DNA of 64,000 nt, from assembly GCA_028023455.1 (NCBI GenBank), contig JAQFVV010012396.1:3170156-3234155 (forward strand). Reading direction: 5' to 3'. Positions within the stretch are counted from its first letter, which is position 1; each line of letters starts with the position of its first letter. Position numbers and translations under genes: made by a program. Positions 50,600-60,890 of this stretch are shown in pieces. The notes beneath the pieces are model-generated. The model was not told where the DNA came from, did no database searches, and saw only the letters and a list, made by a program, of their open reading frames with translations. The DNA is from Epiperipatus broadwayi. Taxonomy: Eukaryota > Onychophora > Udeonychophora > Euonychophora > Peripatidae.

Positions 50600-51292
50600 G
50601 CATGATACGTTTAAGTAGGATTTAGATGTTCAAACGTTATCGGTTTGATATGTTAAAGTTACAATTTTATCAGCCCGATAGGTGGTCAAGAAAGTTTTTG
50701 GCCACAACGTTTTAGGCTAAATATTTAATTAGGGATTAAGATATATAATTTTAGGATTAGTATATGTTAGGAGAATAAAGTGATAAGTATAATTAGTATT
50801 TTATAATAATATTTATAATTGATTAGATGTTGATTATAAAATTAAAATAAAATTAAAATAAAAATTTTATTAGTAGAATATTATATTTTCATGTGGTATC
50901 TGTAATATGATTATTCTTTGAAATTAAATACTATGTTGATTTTAAGTTAATAAAAAAATAAATTATAAGAAATGTGGCAAATAATTATATTATAATGTGA
51001 CCATATCAATTCTTGAAATATTTTAAATGGATATTTAATATTATGTATTATGTGCAAATTGTCTGTGGGTCATAGGTGTAAAAATAAATGATATGACACA
51101 ATTTTGTTATTTGAAATTTATATAATTATTTAATAATAAGTAATGTAGAGTTTTTGAGGATACTATTATATGATTAGTTGTAAAAGTGAGTTGAGTGGAG
51201 ATGGGAAGGTTGATGGGGAATTGTATTCTAAAAAAATATAAAATAATAAGTACTGCATATTGTTAGGATTGAATTTTAAAAAGTATAAAAAA
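50600..51292 (+). other. Untranslated leader of the gypsy element
   Basis: Non-coding, AT-rich. Contains the degenerate repeats just after the primer site. No long ORF before the Gag ATG. A packaging function is expected here from retroelement biology but nothing visible proves it. Confidence 0.5.
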
Positions 51293-53398
51293 ATGAATAA
51301 TTGGGATAAAGATTTAGAAGTTGAAATGTCAAATTTTGTTGTAGAAGATAATAGTTGTGGGGAGAGCAGAGCAATAGAAAAATCAGCAAATTCAGAAATA
51401 GTATTAGAAAATACTCAAAATATGGATAGTGAAATAGAGGAGGAGGAAGAGATAATTTTTAAAACTGAAGGAAAAGAAGTAGTGAAACCTGAAAAAGATG
51501 TAGAGCATTCTGGTTTTGAGAAATATTTTAAAATGATGATGCAAAGTATGAGTTCAATAAAAGAAGAAATGAAAGAGGAGAGTAGGTCTTTAAAAGAAGA
51601 TATGAAAGAAATGAAAGAGGAGAGTAGGTCTTTAAAAGAAGATATGAAAAATATGAGTATAAATATGGAAAAAATGAAAGAAGATAATAATATTAGATTA
51701 GATTCTTTAAAAGAGGATAATAATATTAGATTAGATTCTTTAAGAAAAGATAATGATTCTATTAAGAATGAAATAAAAAATATGAATAAGAAAATGGAAG
51801 ATAGAATGGATAGTATAGACATAAGATTTGATAAGAATGAAGAAGTAATTGAGTCTTTAAAATTAGAAATACTAAAAGTTGATGATAGAAATCAAGAAAG
51901 GCTAGAAAGAGAATTTCATGAGTTTTCAGAAAACACAATCAAAGGTCTAAGAGATCAAATAGCTGAATCTATTGATCAATGTAAAATCAATAATAATAAT
52001 TTAACCTTAAAAATTGAGGATTATAAATTAAAAGTTAATATTGAAATTGGTGATGTTAAGAACCAAGTTAGTAATCTTAATGAAGATATTAAAGATGTTA
52101 AGAGTGCCATAATTCAGACAAAAGGGGACATAAAAAATGAAATAGAGCAGGAATTAGTAGAGAAATTTAAGAGTATAGATGTCAAGAAGGTCGATGAAAA
52201 TAAATACCGATCGAAAGTTGGAGAGAATATAAAGCGTATTCAGAAAGATATAAAGGATCATGCAGGAATGATAGAACAAAGTAATGGCAAGTATAAAGAA
52301 ATTTTAGACAAGAATCTAGATGAGTTCAGAAAAGAGCAAAAAGGATATGTGAAACAAGTGCTTGAACAGATGGACTTAGAAGGGAAATTTCAGCAAGTAT
52401 ATGATCAAATGGAAATGAAAAGTATAAGTAATGCCAAGGCAGAAATGTTTACAGGAAAAATAAGTAGTAAAGCATATGTTGACTATGTTGATTCTTCACA
52501 AATAAATAATATAGAATTAATTAAGCCAAGTAGTAATAATAATAATCAGTCAGACAATACTCTTGTGAAGGAAATTGACAATAGACCAACTAGAGAAGTA
52601 ATTAGTCATGAGGGTAGTTCAAATAATTCTATGGCCTTAAGGTTTATGAAAGTTAAACCATTTAAAGGGGAATACATGGAAAATCCCTCGGAGTTTCTAA
52701 ACAATTTGGATGAATTGTTTTCGATATGTTCCTTGTCTGAAAAAGAGAAAGTGGCCGTGTGTAGCAATCATTTATACGGAGTAGCTAAAGATTGGTGGCA
52801 ATCTCTGTTTGAGAAACCCATGACGTATGGTGATTTCAAATGTTTTATTGTCGGGAGCTTTTGGAACTCCGACAAACAGGATTGCATTCGGTATCAAATT
52901 ACCCAAGATAAGTACCAAGTTAGCAAAGGCAGCTACACCAGTTTTTTCAGAAGTCAAGCCGTTCGTTTGAAGACTTTGACTGCTTGTCCATTGTCGGAGG
53001 GACAAATTGTCAGAATAGTTAGACACAACTTACCAAAGCATGTGGAACAGTTGTTAATAGCTGCTGACCGTGGGACAATTGAGGAAGTCTCCGAAATATT
53101 AGATGCTCTGGAAGTAGCAGAGTTATCTATTGATAATAAGTTTAGAGTAAATAGGGATAAAAATAATTACCCATTAGCAAGTCTTAGTATCAATACTGGA
53201 GTAAAATCTCCTGGAGGCTTTAAGAGAAGTTTTAGTTATAAAGGTAGAGATAGAATGTCTCCATATTTTAAGAAAACTGTACAGTATAATACAAATAGAG
53301 ATAGAAGTGATGATTTGCATAATCAGCCTTCTACAAGTGGTGTGACCACCATATTGAAGAGACCAGCTAATAAAACTAATAGTAAGAAGTTAAATTAG
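51293..53398 (+). CDS. gag: Gag: long coiled coil plus Ty3/gypsy capsid domain
   Basis: I chose the ATG at 51293 (MNNWDKDLEVEMSNF; AAAAAAATGA context). The frame is open a little further upstream but only with non-ATG codons. 701 residues. Residues 1-75 are acidic (EIEEEEEIIF). Residues about 85-375 form a long Glu/Lys-rich coiled coil with internal duplications: KEESRSLKEDMKEM and KEESRSLKEDMKNM, then DNNIRLDSLKE and DNNIRLDSLRK. Residues about 450-590 are a retrotransposon capsid domain (KPFKGEYMENPSEFLNNLDE, AKDWWQSLF, QIVRIVRHNLP). The C-terminus is basic (GFKRSFSYKGRDR) with no CCHC zinc knuckle, so RNA binding probably relies on basic residues. It assembles virus-like particles around the element RNA in the cytoplasm. 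The N-terminal coiled coil is unusually long for a Ty3/gypsy Gag. Confidence 0.9.
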   Translation: MNNWDKDLEVEMSNFVVEDNSCGESRAIEKSANSEIVLENTQNMDSEIEEEEEIIFKTEGKEVVKPEKDVEHSGFEKYFKMMMQSMSSIKEEMKEESRSLKEDMKEMKEESRSLKEDMKNMSINMEKMKEDNNIRLDSLKEDNNIRLDSLRKDNDSIKNEIKNMNKKMEDRMDSIDIRFDKNEEVIESLKLEILKVDDRNQERLEREFHEFSENTIKGLRDQIAESIDQCKINNNNLTLKIEDYKLKVNIEIGDVKNQVSNLNEDIKDVKSAIIQTKGDIKNEIEQELVEKFKSIDVKKVDENKYRSKVGENIKRIQKDIKDHAGMIEQSNGKYKEILDKNLDEFRKEQKGYVKQVLEQMDLEGKFQQVYDQMEMKSISNAKAEMFTGKISSKAYVDYVDSSQINNIELIKPSSNNNNQSDNTLVKEIDNRPTREVISHEGSSNNSMALRFMKVKPFKGEYMENPSEFLNNLDELFSICSLSEKEKVAVCSNHLYGVAKDWWQSLFEKPMTYGDFKCFIVGSFWNSDKQDCIRYQITQDKYQVSKGSYTSFFRSQAVRLKTLTACPLSEGQIVRIVRHNLPKHVEQLLIAADRGTIEEVSEILDALEVAELSIDNKFRVNRDKNNYPLASLSINTGVKSPGGFKRSFSYKGRDRMSPYFKKTVQYNTNRDRSDDLHNQPSTSGVTTILKRPANKTNSKKLN
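51567..51750 (+). repeat. Internal duplications in gag
   Basis: GAAAGAGGAGAGTAGGTCTT TAAAAGAAGATATGAAA occurs twice, 42 bp apart (about 51570 and 51612). GATAATAATATTAGATTAGA TTCTTTAA occurs twice, 36 bp apart (about 51681 and 51717). Both are multiples of 3 and preserve frame and coiled-coil character. This suggests coiled-coil growth by slippage. Confidence 0.85.
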
Positions 53399-56300
53399 AA
53401 AGGTCTTTGTACGTTAGTTCCTCTTTGCAAGGACCTGTTGCTAACAAAATGGGGAACGATCAGATGTGGATGCTGAATACTTTAGATCTTGATATTGATT
53501 ATTTAGAGCCCTTTACTATAGGCGAACCACCAATAACTTATCAGTGTCCCATTGTAATTTTGCATATAAATAGTATTAGAGTTGAAGCCCTAATTGACTC
53601 CGGAAGTCAAGCTTCCATATTGTCAGAGTCAATGTATCAAAATCTGGTGAGTGTAGAAAGGGATATACCTTCATTGCCAGTAAAACAAATTCAAGTAACT
53701 TTAGCAAATGGAAAGAGGACAAAGTTATCAAATAAACAAGTCTGGATTACCTTCAAAATAAATAATACAGAATTTGGGCATGTTTTTCTTATTATGCCTG
53801 GATTAATACATGAAGCCATAATAGGAGCTGACTTCATGATTTTGAATAAATGTCAGATAGATTTTCATAATAGGATTTTTATTTGTAAAGAAGAAAGGCT
53901 TAATTTTGAATATGGTATGCATAACCTTTCTAGTCAATTATTATGCATACAGAACACATTAATTGATGCCAGCATAAAGGCTAAAATTGAACATGTTTAT
54001 GCAATAAATTCTGAATTGGGTGAAAATTTATATCAATTAATGTATAATTTTAAGAATATATTCTCTAAAATTCCTGGTATAATAAAGGGATATACCCATA
54101 GAATAAAATTGAAGAGTAATGATCCTTTCCATCAAAAGATGTACCCAATTCCTTACCAATATAAGGATGAGGTACAGAGTCAAATTGACAAAATGCTAGA
54201 GTGGGATATAATTAAGAAATGCCCTTCTCCTTACGTAAACCCATTGGTTATTGTGAAGAAGAAGGATGGCAGTATTAGAGTATGCTTGGATGCTCGTATG
54301 TTAAATAATGTAACTATACCAGAGCGTGATATTCCTCCACCTGTACATGAGCTCTTAACTAAATTTCACAAGAGGTCAATTTTCTCTACATTTGATCTGA
54401 CAGCTAGTTATTGGCAAATACCACTGCATGAGAGTGATCAGCAATATACTGCATTTAGATTTCAAGGCCAGTCGTATGTTTTCAGACGGATGCCTTTTGG
54501 TCTCATTAATAGTGGTGCTGGTTTGATCAGATGTTTAGACATGATTTTTTCGAAACAATTGAAAGAGAAAATCATCATGTATGTGGATGATATAGTTATT
54601 GCTTCTGATAGTTTACATGAGCATATCCAACATTTAAAATTATTTTTTACTGAGTGTCAGATGCAAAATGTTAAAATTAATATGGAAAAATGTTCAATAG
54701 CAGCTAAAGAAATTACTTTTCTAGGTCATTTAATAAATGAGCATGGAATCCAACCCCATCCTGAAAAGATTGCAGCTATTCAACGTTTTCCCATCCCAAA
54801 AACAGTAAAACAGTTAAAATCATTTTTCGGATTGTGTAATTATTATAATAGGTTTTACAAAAATTTCGCGGAAGATACTATAAACTTATCTAAATTATTA
54901 AAGAAAACTGAAAAATGGAAATGGACTGCTGAACATGACCATGAATTTAATATAATTAAAAGTAAATTTTTAAAACACGTAATTTTAATGTATCCTGACT
55001 TTAGTAAAACATTTTATGTGCAGACAGATAGTAGTTACTATGGTCTGGGAGTAGTGTTGTATCAGCTCGATGAGGATCAGGTACCTCATGTGTTGTACTT
55101 CTTAAGCCGTCATTTAAGAGGTGCTGAGTTGAATTACACTATTACTGAAAAGGAAACCCTAGCTGTTGTTTGGGCTTTTCAGAAATTACGCCAATTTTTA
55201 TTGGGATCAGAAGTAATTGTGCTGACCGACCATAGAAGGTTGGAGTTTTTGAACAAAAGCTACCTCAGTAATGAGAGACTTGTTAGGTGGAGCTTGTATC
55301 TCCAGCAGTTCAACTATAGAGTTATCTATATTGAAGGGAGACAGAATATCCCTGCTGATATTCTTAGCCGCCACCCTATTTGTCTGTTATCCCAACATCC
55401 TAATGCTCAAAATATAATTATTAGTAGTGTGGATGTAGTCAGGGATGAATCTATAGTAGATGATTATAATAATCTCACTATGATTCAAGGTCAGGATCAT
55501 AAATTAAATAGAATCATGACTATCTTAAATAATCATGATAATAAAAATAGTAAGAATAAAAGTATAAGAAGGATTTTTAGCAAGTATAAGATGTATCAGA
55601 ATTTACTTATGTATAATTTAAATTCAAATCAGGGGGAATCATGGAGGATAGTTGTACCTGACTCTATGATTGACAGATTAATTATGTATGTACATTGTAG
55701 TTATGGTCACTACGGTGCACCAAAGATTATGTACGTATTAAAATCTATTTTTTATTGGGATAAAATGTATAAGCGTGTCATAAGGAAAATTAAAACATGT
55801 TCTACTTGCTTGAAATCTAAATATTGTAACAAATCATATGTTGGGGTGATGCAGCCAATTATTCCAAATCAAGTTAATGAATTGTTGGCTATTGATTTTT
55901 ATGGGCCTTTACCACCATTTAAACAACAAAAATTTATTTTAGTAGCTTATGATGTATTCAGTAAGTTTGTAGCAGCATATCCTGTGCCTAAAACTAGTGC
56001 ACATTTTGTTATAAAATGCATGCTGAATTATCAGTTTCCATTAGTAGGAAAACCAAAAATTATATTAACAGATCATGCTACTGCTTTTATATCGAATAGA
56101 TGGAATGAGTGGATTCAAGGGCAAGACCTCAAACATGTTATGAGCTCCATAAGAAACCCTCAATCTAATCCATGCGAACGTGTTATGCGGGAGCTTAGTC
56201 GATTGTTTAGGGTGTATGTAGCTGATAATCATAAGAAGTGGGTGCAAAAACTCCCTGAGGTTATTAACTATATTAATAGTACGTATAATGAGTCCACTGG

Positions 56301-56679
56301 TTTCACTCCTATTCGTTTGCATTATGGGAAACATGAGCCCTTATTAATTAGAACGCCTATACCGATTGTAAGAGAACCAATTGATAGGGATGAGGATAAT
56401 AATCAAGCTAAAGTAAAGCTTCATATTATGGGTGCTAAAAGAGTAAAGAAAGCCCATAATAAACCACATCCATTTAAAATTAATGATTTAGTTCTGGTTA
56501 GAACACCCCATGTTAGCAACCTACAAAGAAATCAATTTAAAAAATTTCTTAGTCTATATGAAGGTCCATATAGAATATCTTGCAAAGTAGGAGAGAATGC
56601 GTTTATGTTAACCACACCAGATGGGGAAAAGGGAACTTATAATGCAAGGAGCCTAATTCCATTTCCATCTGAGATGTGA
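53386..56679 (+). CDS. pol: Pol: protease, reverse transcriptase, RNase H, integrase
   Basis: The frame opens at 53386, in a different frame from Gag (-1 relative to it) with a 13-bp overlap. No ATG precedes the protease, so Pol is probably made by frameshift or re-initiation. Residue numbers count from 53407. Protease ALIDSGSQAS (D64-S65-G66). RT FDLTASYWQIPL (329-340), RRMPFGLINSG, and the catalytic MYVDDIV (YVDD 392-395). RNase H with QTDSSYYGLG (D541), TEKETLAVVWA (E583) and LTDHRRLEF (D608). Integrase zinc finger H763, H768, C798, C801 (CSTC), with the catalytic triad D830 (LLAIDFYGP), D889 (ILTDHATAF) and E924 (NPCERVMRE). A GPY/F module (YEGPYRI, 1053-1055) lies near the end, followed by a short C-terminus. 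No stop interrupts the 1,090-residue frame. Gene order RT-RH-IN defines Ty3/gypsy. Confidence 0.95.
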   Translation, partial: EVKLERSLYVSSSLQGPVANKMGNDQMWMLNTLDLDIDYLEPFTIGEPPITYQCPIVILHINSIRVEALIDSGSQASILSESMYQNLVSVERDIPSLPVKQIQVTLANGKRTKLSNKQVWITFKINNTEFGHVFLIMPGLIHEAIIGADFMILNKCQIDFHNRIFICKEERLNFEYGMHNLSSQLLCIQNTLIDASIKAKIEHVYAINSELGENLYQLMYNFKNIFSKIPGIIKGYTHRIKLKSNDPFHQKMYPIPYQYKDEVQSQIDKMLEWDIIKKCPSPYVNPLVIVKKKDGSIRVCLDARMLNNVTIPERDIPPPVHELLTKFHKRSIFSTFDLTASYWQIPLHESDQQYTAFRFQGQSYVFRRMPFGLINSGAGLIRCLDMIFSKQLKEKIIMYVDDIVIASDSLHEHIQHLKLFFTECQMQNVKINMEKCSIAAKEITFLGHLINEHGIQPHPEKIAAIQRFPIPKTVKQLKSFFGLCNYYNRFYKNFAEDTINLSKLLKKTEKWKWTAEHDHEFNIIKSKFLKHVILMYPDFSKTFYVQTDSSYYGLGVVLYQLDEDQVPHVLYFLSRHLRGAELNYTITEKETLAVVWAFQKLRQFLLGSEVIVLTDHRRLEFLNKSYLSNERLVRWSLYLQQFNYRVIYIEGRQNIPADILSRHPICLLSQHPNAQNIIISSVDVVRDESIVDDYNNLTMIQGQDHKLNRIMTILNNHDNKNSKNKSIRRIFSKYKMYQNLLMYNLNSNQGESWRIVVPDSMIDRLIMYVHCSYGHYGAPKIMYVLKSIFYWDKMYKRVIRKIKTCSTCLKSKYCNKSYVGVMQPIIPNQVNELLAIDFYGPLPPFKQQKFILVAYDVFSKFVAAYPVPKTSAHFVIKCMLNYQFPLVGKPKIILTDHATAFISNRWNEWIQGQDLKHVMSSIRNPQSNPCERVMRELSRLFRVYVADNHKKWVQKLPEVINYINSTYNESTGFTPIRLHYGKHEPLLIRTPIPIVREPIDRDEDNNQAKVKLHIMGAKRVKKAHNKPHPFKINDLVLVRTPHVSNLQRNQFKKFLSLYEGPYRISCKVGENAFMLTTPDGEKGTYNARSLIPFPSEM

Positions 56680-57485
56680 GTTATAATTTCAAAGTAATAT
56701 GAATAAATATTTTAATGTCATGTTTAAATATAATGCTTGACATAAAGAAATAATTTATTATATAATAAATTAGCATAGTGAATAAAGTTTTAGTTGAAGA
56801 AATTTACAAAATATGTAAATGACAGTTTAAAAAGAAATAAGTTTTGTCAGAATGACTAAATAAAAGTGGAATTAGCTATTACAATAGATATTTTAAAGCA
56901 AAAAGCTAAATAATAAGGTTAGAGAGTATAAAACTCATATGTTTAAAGTACTTATAAGTGGATCTTATGAAGGATTAATGTATAATATGGTAGTGATCAT
57001 AAAATTGATTAATCTTAAGGGATCAGGTTAATCTCTTTAAAAGAGAAATATGTAGATTTGTTAAATGATAATCTATAAGATTGCTAATGAAATTAGCAAT
57101 AAGTTATAAATAAAATACATAGAGTAGTTTAAAATATAGTATTAACTATAATAATATGTATTTTTAGTAGCTTATGTAAAGGTGTATTTAAAAGAATTTA
57201 AATACTTGATATTTGTAGAAATATTAGAGAAATGAAGGTAACCTAATTAAAAGATAAGGAAGGAGAAGTGAAACTTAATCCATAAAGTAAAAGAAAGTCA
57301 TTGTAGTTTATTTAAAAGTGTTTTCTTAGTGAGATTTAAAATGATATTTCAATGCTTTATAAAACTTTGTGATAGAATGATTTATTATAATGTTTAGATG
57401 ATAAGAAAGATAAAATTGATCAATGTGGAGTAAAGATGATAAAGATGGATGTTAAATTTAAAATTTTATCCGAAGGAGGGGAATA
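56680..57485 (+). other. 3' non-coding region and polypurine tract
   Basis: About 800 bp without ORF between the Pol stop and the 3' LTR. Ends with CCGAAGGAGGGGAATA directly before TGTGCCC. The GAAGGAGGGG purine run (about 57473-57482) is the expected plus-strand primer. No env-like frame. Confidence 0.8.
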
Positions 57486-58388
57486 TGTGCCCTTTTGTAT
57501 GGGTCACCATTTAAGTTTTGTGCTAATCTAGTAGAAAATTTTAAATTTAAGAAGTATTTTAAATATGTGATGTTGACTTTGCTTGTGGTAATGTTACCAT
57601 AAGTTTAATTAAAGCAATCTATGAGTATTTGATATGTGAATTGTGTTGATATTGAGAAGATATTTAAAAATGATGATGATTATGATGTAATACTGCATTA
57701 ATAAATTTAATAACAAATGTTTGAAGCTAAAGTGATTAAAAGACAAGTTAAAATTAGACAAAGATATTTATTTAGTTTAAAATATATGTTAAAAGTGAAT
57801 AGAAATATTTTAAATTATAAGTACTTAAATTGAGATTAATATTTGATTTTAATCATATCAAATAATTATTTTAAAATCTGATATAATATCTTATTTATTT
57901 TTAAAAATAAATATTTATTTTAAAAAAGCAATTGTTAAGTTATTTTTAGATTATGGGAAGCGTTTCTTGTATTGTAAAAAACAGATGTTAATTAGAGATA
58001 CACACACACATGCTTGGAAGCTTTCTCATAAAGTTGCAAAAACTATTTTAAAATTATGTTGTGAAATTTATAAATAATACGTGAGTTATCACGAGATAAA
58101 AATAAAGATATTAATGTAAAATATTAAATCTGATTTTTAAAAATATTGTCTTAAAAATATAACGTATTTAAAAAGATTTAGTTTATTTTAAATGATCTTA
58201 TAAAAGTTAAGATTTAAACCAAGTGAGAAAGAATATTTCAAAAGAATGTTTAATAGGTTTAAATAAACGATAAAAATTATTTTTAAAAAAATGTAATAAT
58301 ATTAAATATTAAATAAGTCATTATTTTATTTTTAATAGTGAGTTGATAAATATGTAAATAAGCTAGAAAGTTTGATTGTTTAAATGTA

Positions 58389-58421
58389 CCAATCAGATAA
58401 GGAGTTTCTGCTAGTATAAAA
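58389..58421 (+). promoter_or_regulatory. 3' LTR core promoter copy: CCAAT and TATA boxes
   Basis: CCAAT at 58389 and TATAAAAG at 58415, with the same 26-bp spacing as in the 5' LTR. It could drive transcription into DNA to the right of the element. Confidence 0.65.
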
Positions 58422-58650
58422 GCTGGATTCAATTGTTGAAGGGGGCTCTCTGTAATTAAATTTCTAAGTTAATCGTGCTATTGAGAAAATAGCCAAGTAA
58501 ATTTATAAACGCTCTTAAAATCAGTTTTAAAATCATAAGAGTGTTATTGTATATAATTTTATAATTTTTAAATGATAAGTATGCAGTAGAAACTTAATAA
58601 TTCCCTATTGGTCTTCTCAATATCGAAACTCAATTTACGTACGAATAATC

Positions 58651-58803
58651 ATGGAAACATCACGTATCGGAGAAATATATCAGAAACTTTATGCTAGAGA
58701 AATAACAGACGCTGGATTAGTACATAAAACTACGAGATGGAGAAAAGTAGTATTTTGGACTATAAATAGTTTTAAAAGTTTAAATTACTATTGTCTATTA
58801 TAA
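58651..58803 (+). CDS. 50-codon ORF inside the 3' LTR
   Basis: Second copy of the LTR ORF at 47447-47599, with no visible difference. Start context and stop are the same. Function unknown. Confidence 0.4.
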   Translation: METSRIGEIYQKLYAREITDAGLVHKTTRWRKVVFWTINSFKSLNYYCLL

Positions 58804-60825
58804 ATAGATATTTAAAAGAAATATGAATACTTCTATAGAAAGAAAGTATTTTTGCAGATTTTAAAAGATTAAAATGTATATCTTAAGTAAAGATATAAGA
58901 AGTAGTAATTTTAATAAATACTTGCCTTGTTAAGTCTTTGTGCTTAAAAGACTAAATATTGACGATTTGAAAAGGCAAATAGATTATAAATATGATTATT
59001 TAAAATCGTAATATAATAAAATTATTATATTGAAGTAATCTAAAACGCTGGACGTTATAGATGGAGAAATAAATTCTTACCTAGATATATTGTTATTTAA
59101 AAATGCGTAAGTAATACATGGATGTCCAAACCAAATCAAAAGCCAAGCAAGCCAAGTTGATTAAAATAATTCAATGTAAAATAATTTATAAACTATAAAT
59201 TAATTTAGAAATAATAACTTTTAAATAATAATCTATGAAGAACTGGATCCAGAAAAAGAACTTATAAACTATTTTTTTTAATTTTATTTTGTTTTCTTGT
59301 GGGAACTTATTTTTATTTTAAAAAAAGAACGTTACCATTTTTTTTATAAACTTTCAAGAAACACGTGATACAACGGAACAGGAAATAGTGTTCTATTGAC
59401 TTTATACGTAGGATATTTGTTAGAACTTTTATGGTAGAACAAAAGACGTCGCTGGAAATACGTAATATGAACTTTTATTTTATTTATTTAACATAAAATT
59501 TAAAATATTATTAAACTATTAAAAGTAGGTTAGGTACATTTATTAAATAATAACTTAAAAATAATATAATAATTAATTACATAAATTTATTTTTATAATT
59601 AATATAACACGGAATATTCTAATGAATGTTTATGAGTGTAAATGTGAATGATTTTTATTTTATGAAGCTGCAAATTCCGAAGAATGCTGGATAGCAGATT
59701 GGACATTATTATTATTATGGTAAAAATATTGTATAATGATTTTTAATGAATTTAATATGTTTTTCTTTAGATCAACTGAATATTATGTTGTTGTAGAATG
59801 AATGGATAGATATTTTATGAAAACACATACATTATATTGGCAACGAACTTTATTAAAATATGCATAAGTTTTAATTTATAATATAAACATGATACAACAT
59901 TACGTAAGAAGCTTAGAAATAATTATATGATTCTTTCATAAATAAATTTTGATATTTTATTATGTTATAGTATTAGAATTATATTTATTCTTTATTTAGG
60001 TAATTATTTTATTATTTGCAAGATAAGAATAGATTTGAAAAGACTCTATTTTTTTTGTATTTTGTTTTATTAAATAAGTTAAGTTACGTTATGGGTAGAA
60101 GCTTATATTTGGATTGAAGTTTATTAAGTATAGACGATGTAGTATAGGTAGTTTAGATAATGAATATTTTATTTAAAATTGATGTTTATTTTCCGGAAAT
60201 TTTAGATAAGTTTAGAATATGTTTTATAGATAGAAATTTATTAGAAAGGATTAAAATAACACATAAAGTAAAGTAATGATTTTTACATAGAAAAGAATCA
60301 TAGAATTTATCTAAGGTAATGCTTTATGAATTTAAAATTGATAAATGATTTAAATAATAATATTTGAACAATACAGATATATAATGCATATTTGATAAAA
60401 CATATAACAGGAATTACATTAAGTAAAGTATAATTACAGTCAATTATTTGTTTTACATTACAAAGATACATTAATTTATATAAAGCTATTAAGCAATGCT
60501 AATAATAAAGTGAATACATGATAATACATTATAAATGGTAATACTTAATTAATGTAGCTATTTAATTAGTAGAGCTACATTATTTACACATGCTACATAA
60601 ATAGTCTTGACATATATTGTTATTTGTAGTAATTAAGAGTACATACTATTTATTTAAAAATCTAAGTTTTTGAAAACATACTATAATATTATTAGTATAG
60701 CATTTGAAGGAATGTAAAATTGCTTATTAAGTACATGAATTAATAACAGTGTAAAGCCTCTTATATTTGTATTATCTTATTATTTTATATTTATTTATTG
60801 TCATAAATTCTAAAACTGTAAATAG

Positions 60826-60890
60826 TGTAAATAAATTTTATTTGAAGTTATTGTAAATAAATTTGTTAATTTGTTTTAAAAGTGTGTCGA
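60826..60890 (+). terminator. Probable polyadenylation region of the LTR
   Basis: AATAAA at 60830 and 60856, followed by GT-rich AAGTGTGTCGAG at about 60879. The 5' LTR equivalent is at about 49615-49690. If used, R would run from about 58445 to about 60890, leaving a U5 of about 0.9 kb. Inferred only from signals. Confidence 0.35.

Noticed and set aside
51415-51822. Minus-strand open frame opposite gag
   Set aside because: Mirror of the repetitive Glu/Lys codons of Gag; Ser/Phe/Ile-rich shadow.
56680-57485. Envelope gene downstream of pol
   Set aside because: All frames in this interval are short and interrupted; no signal peptide or membrane segment pattern.
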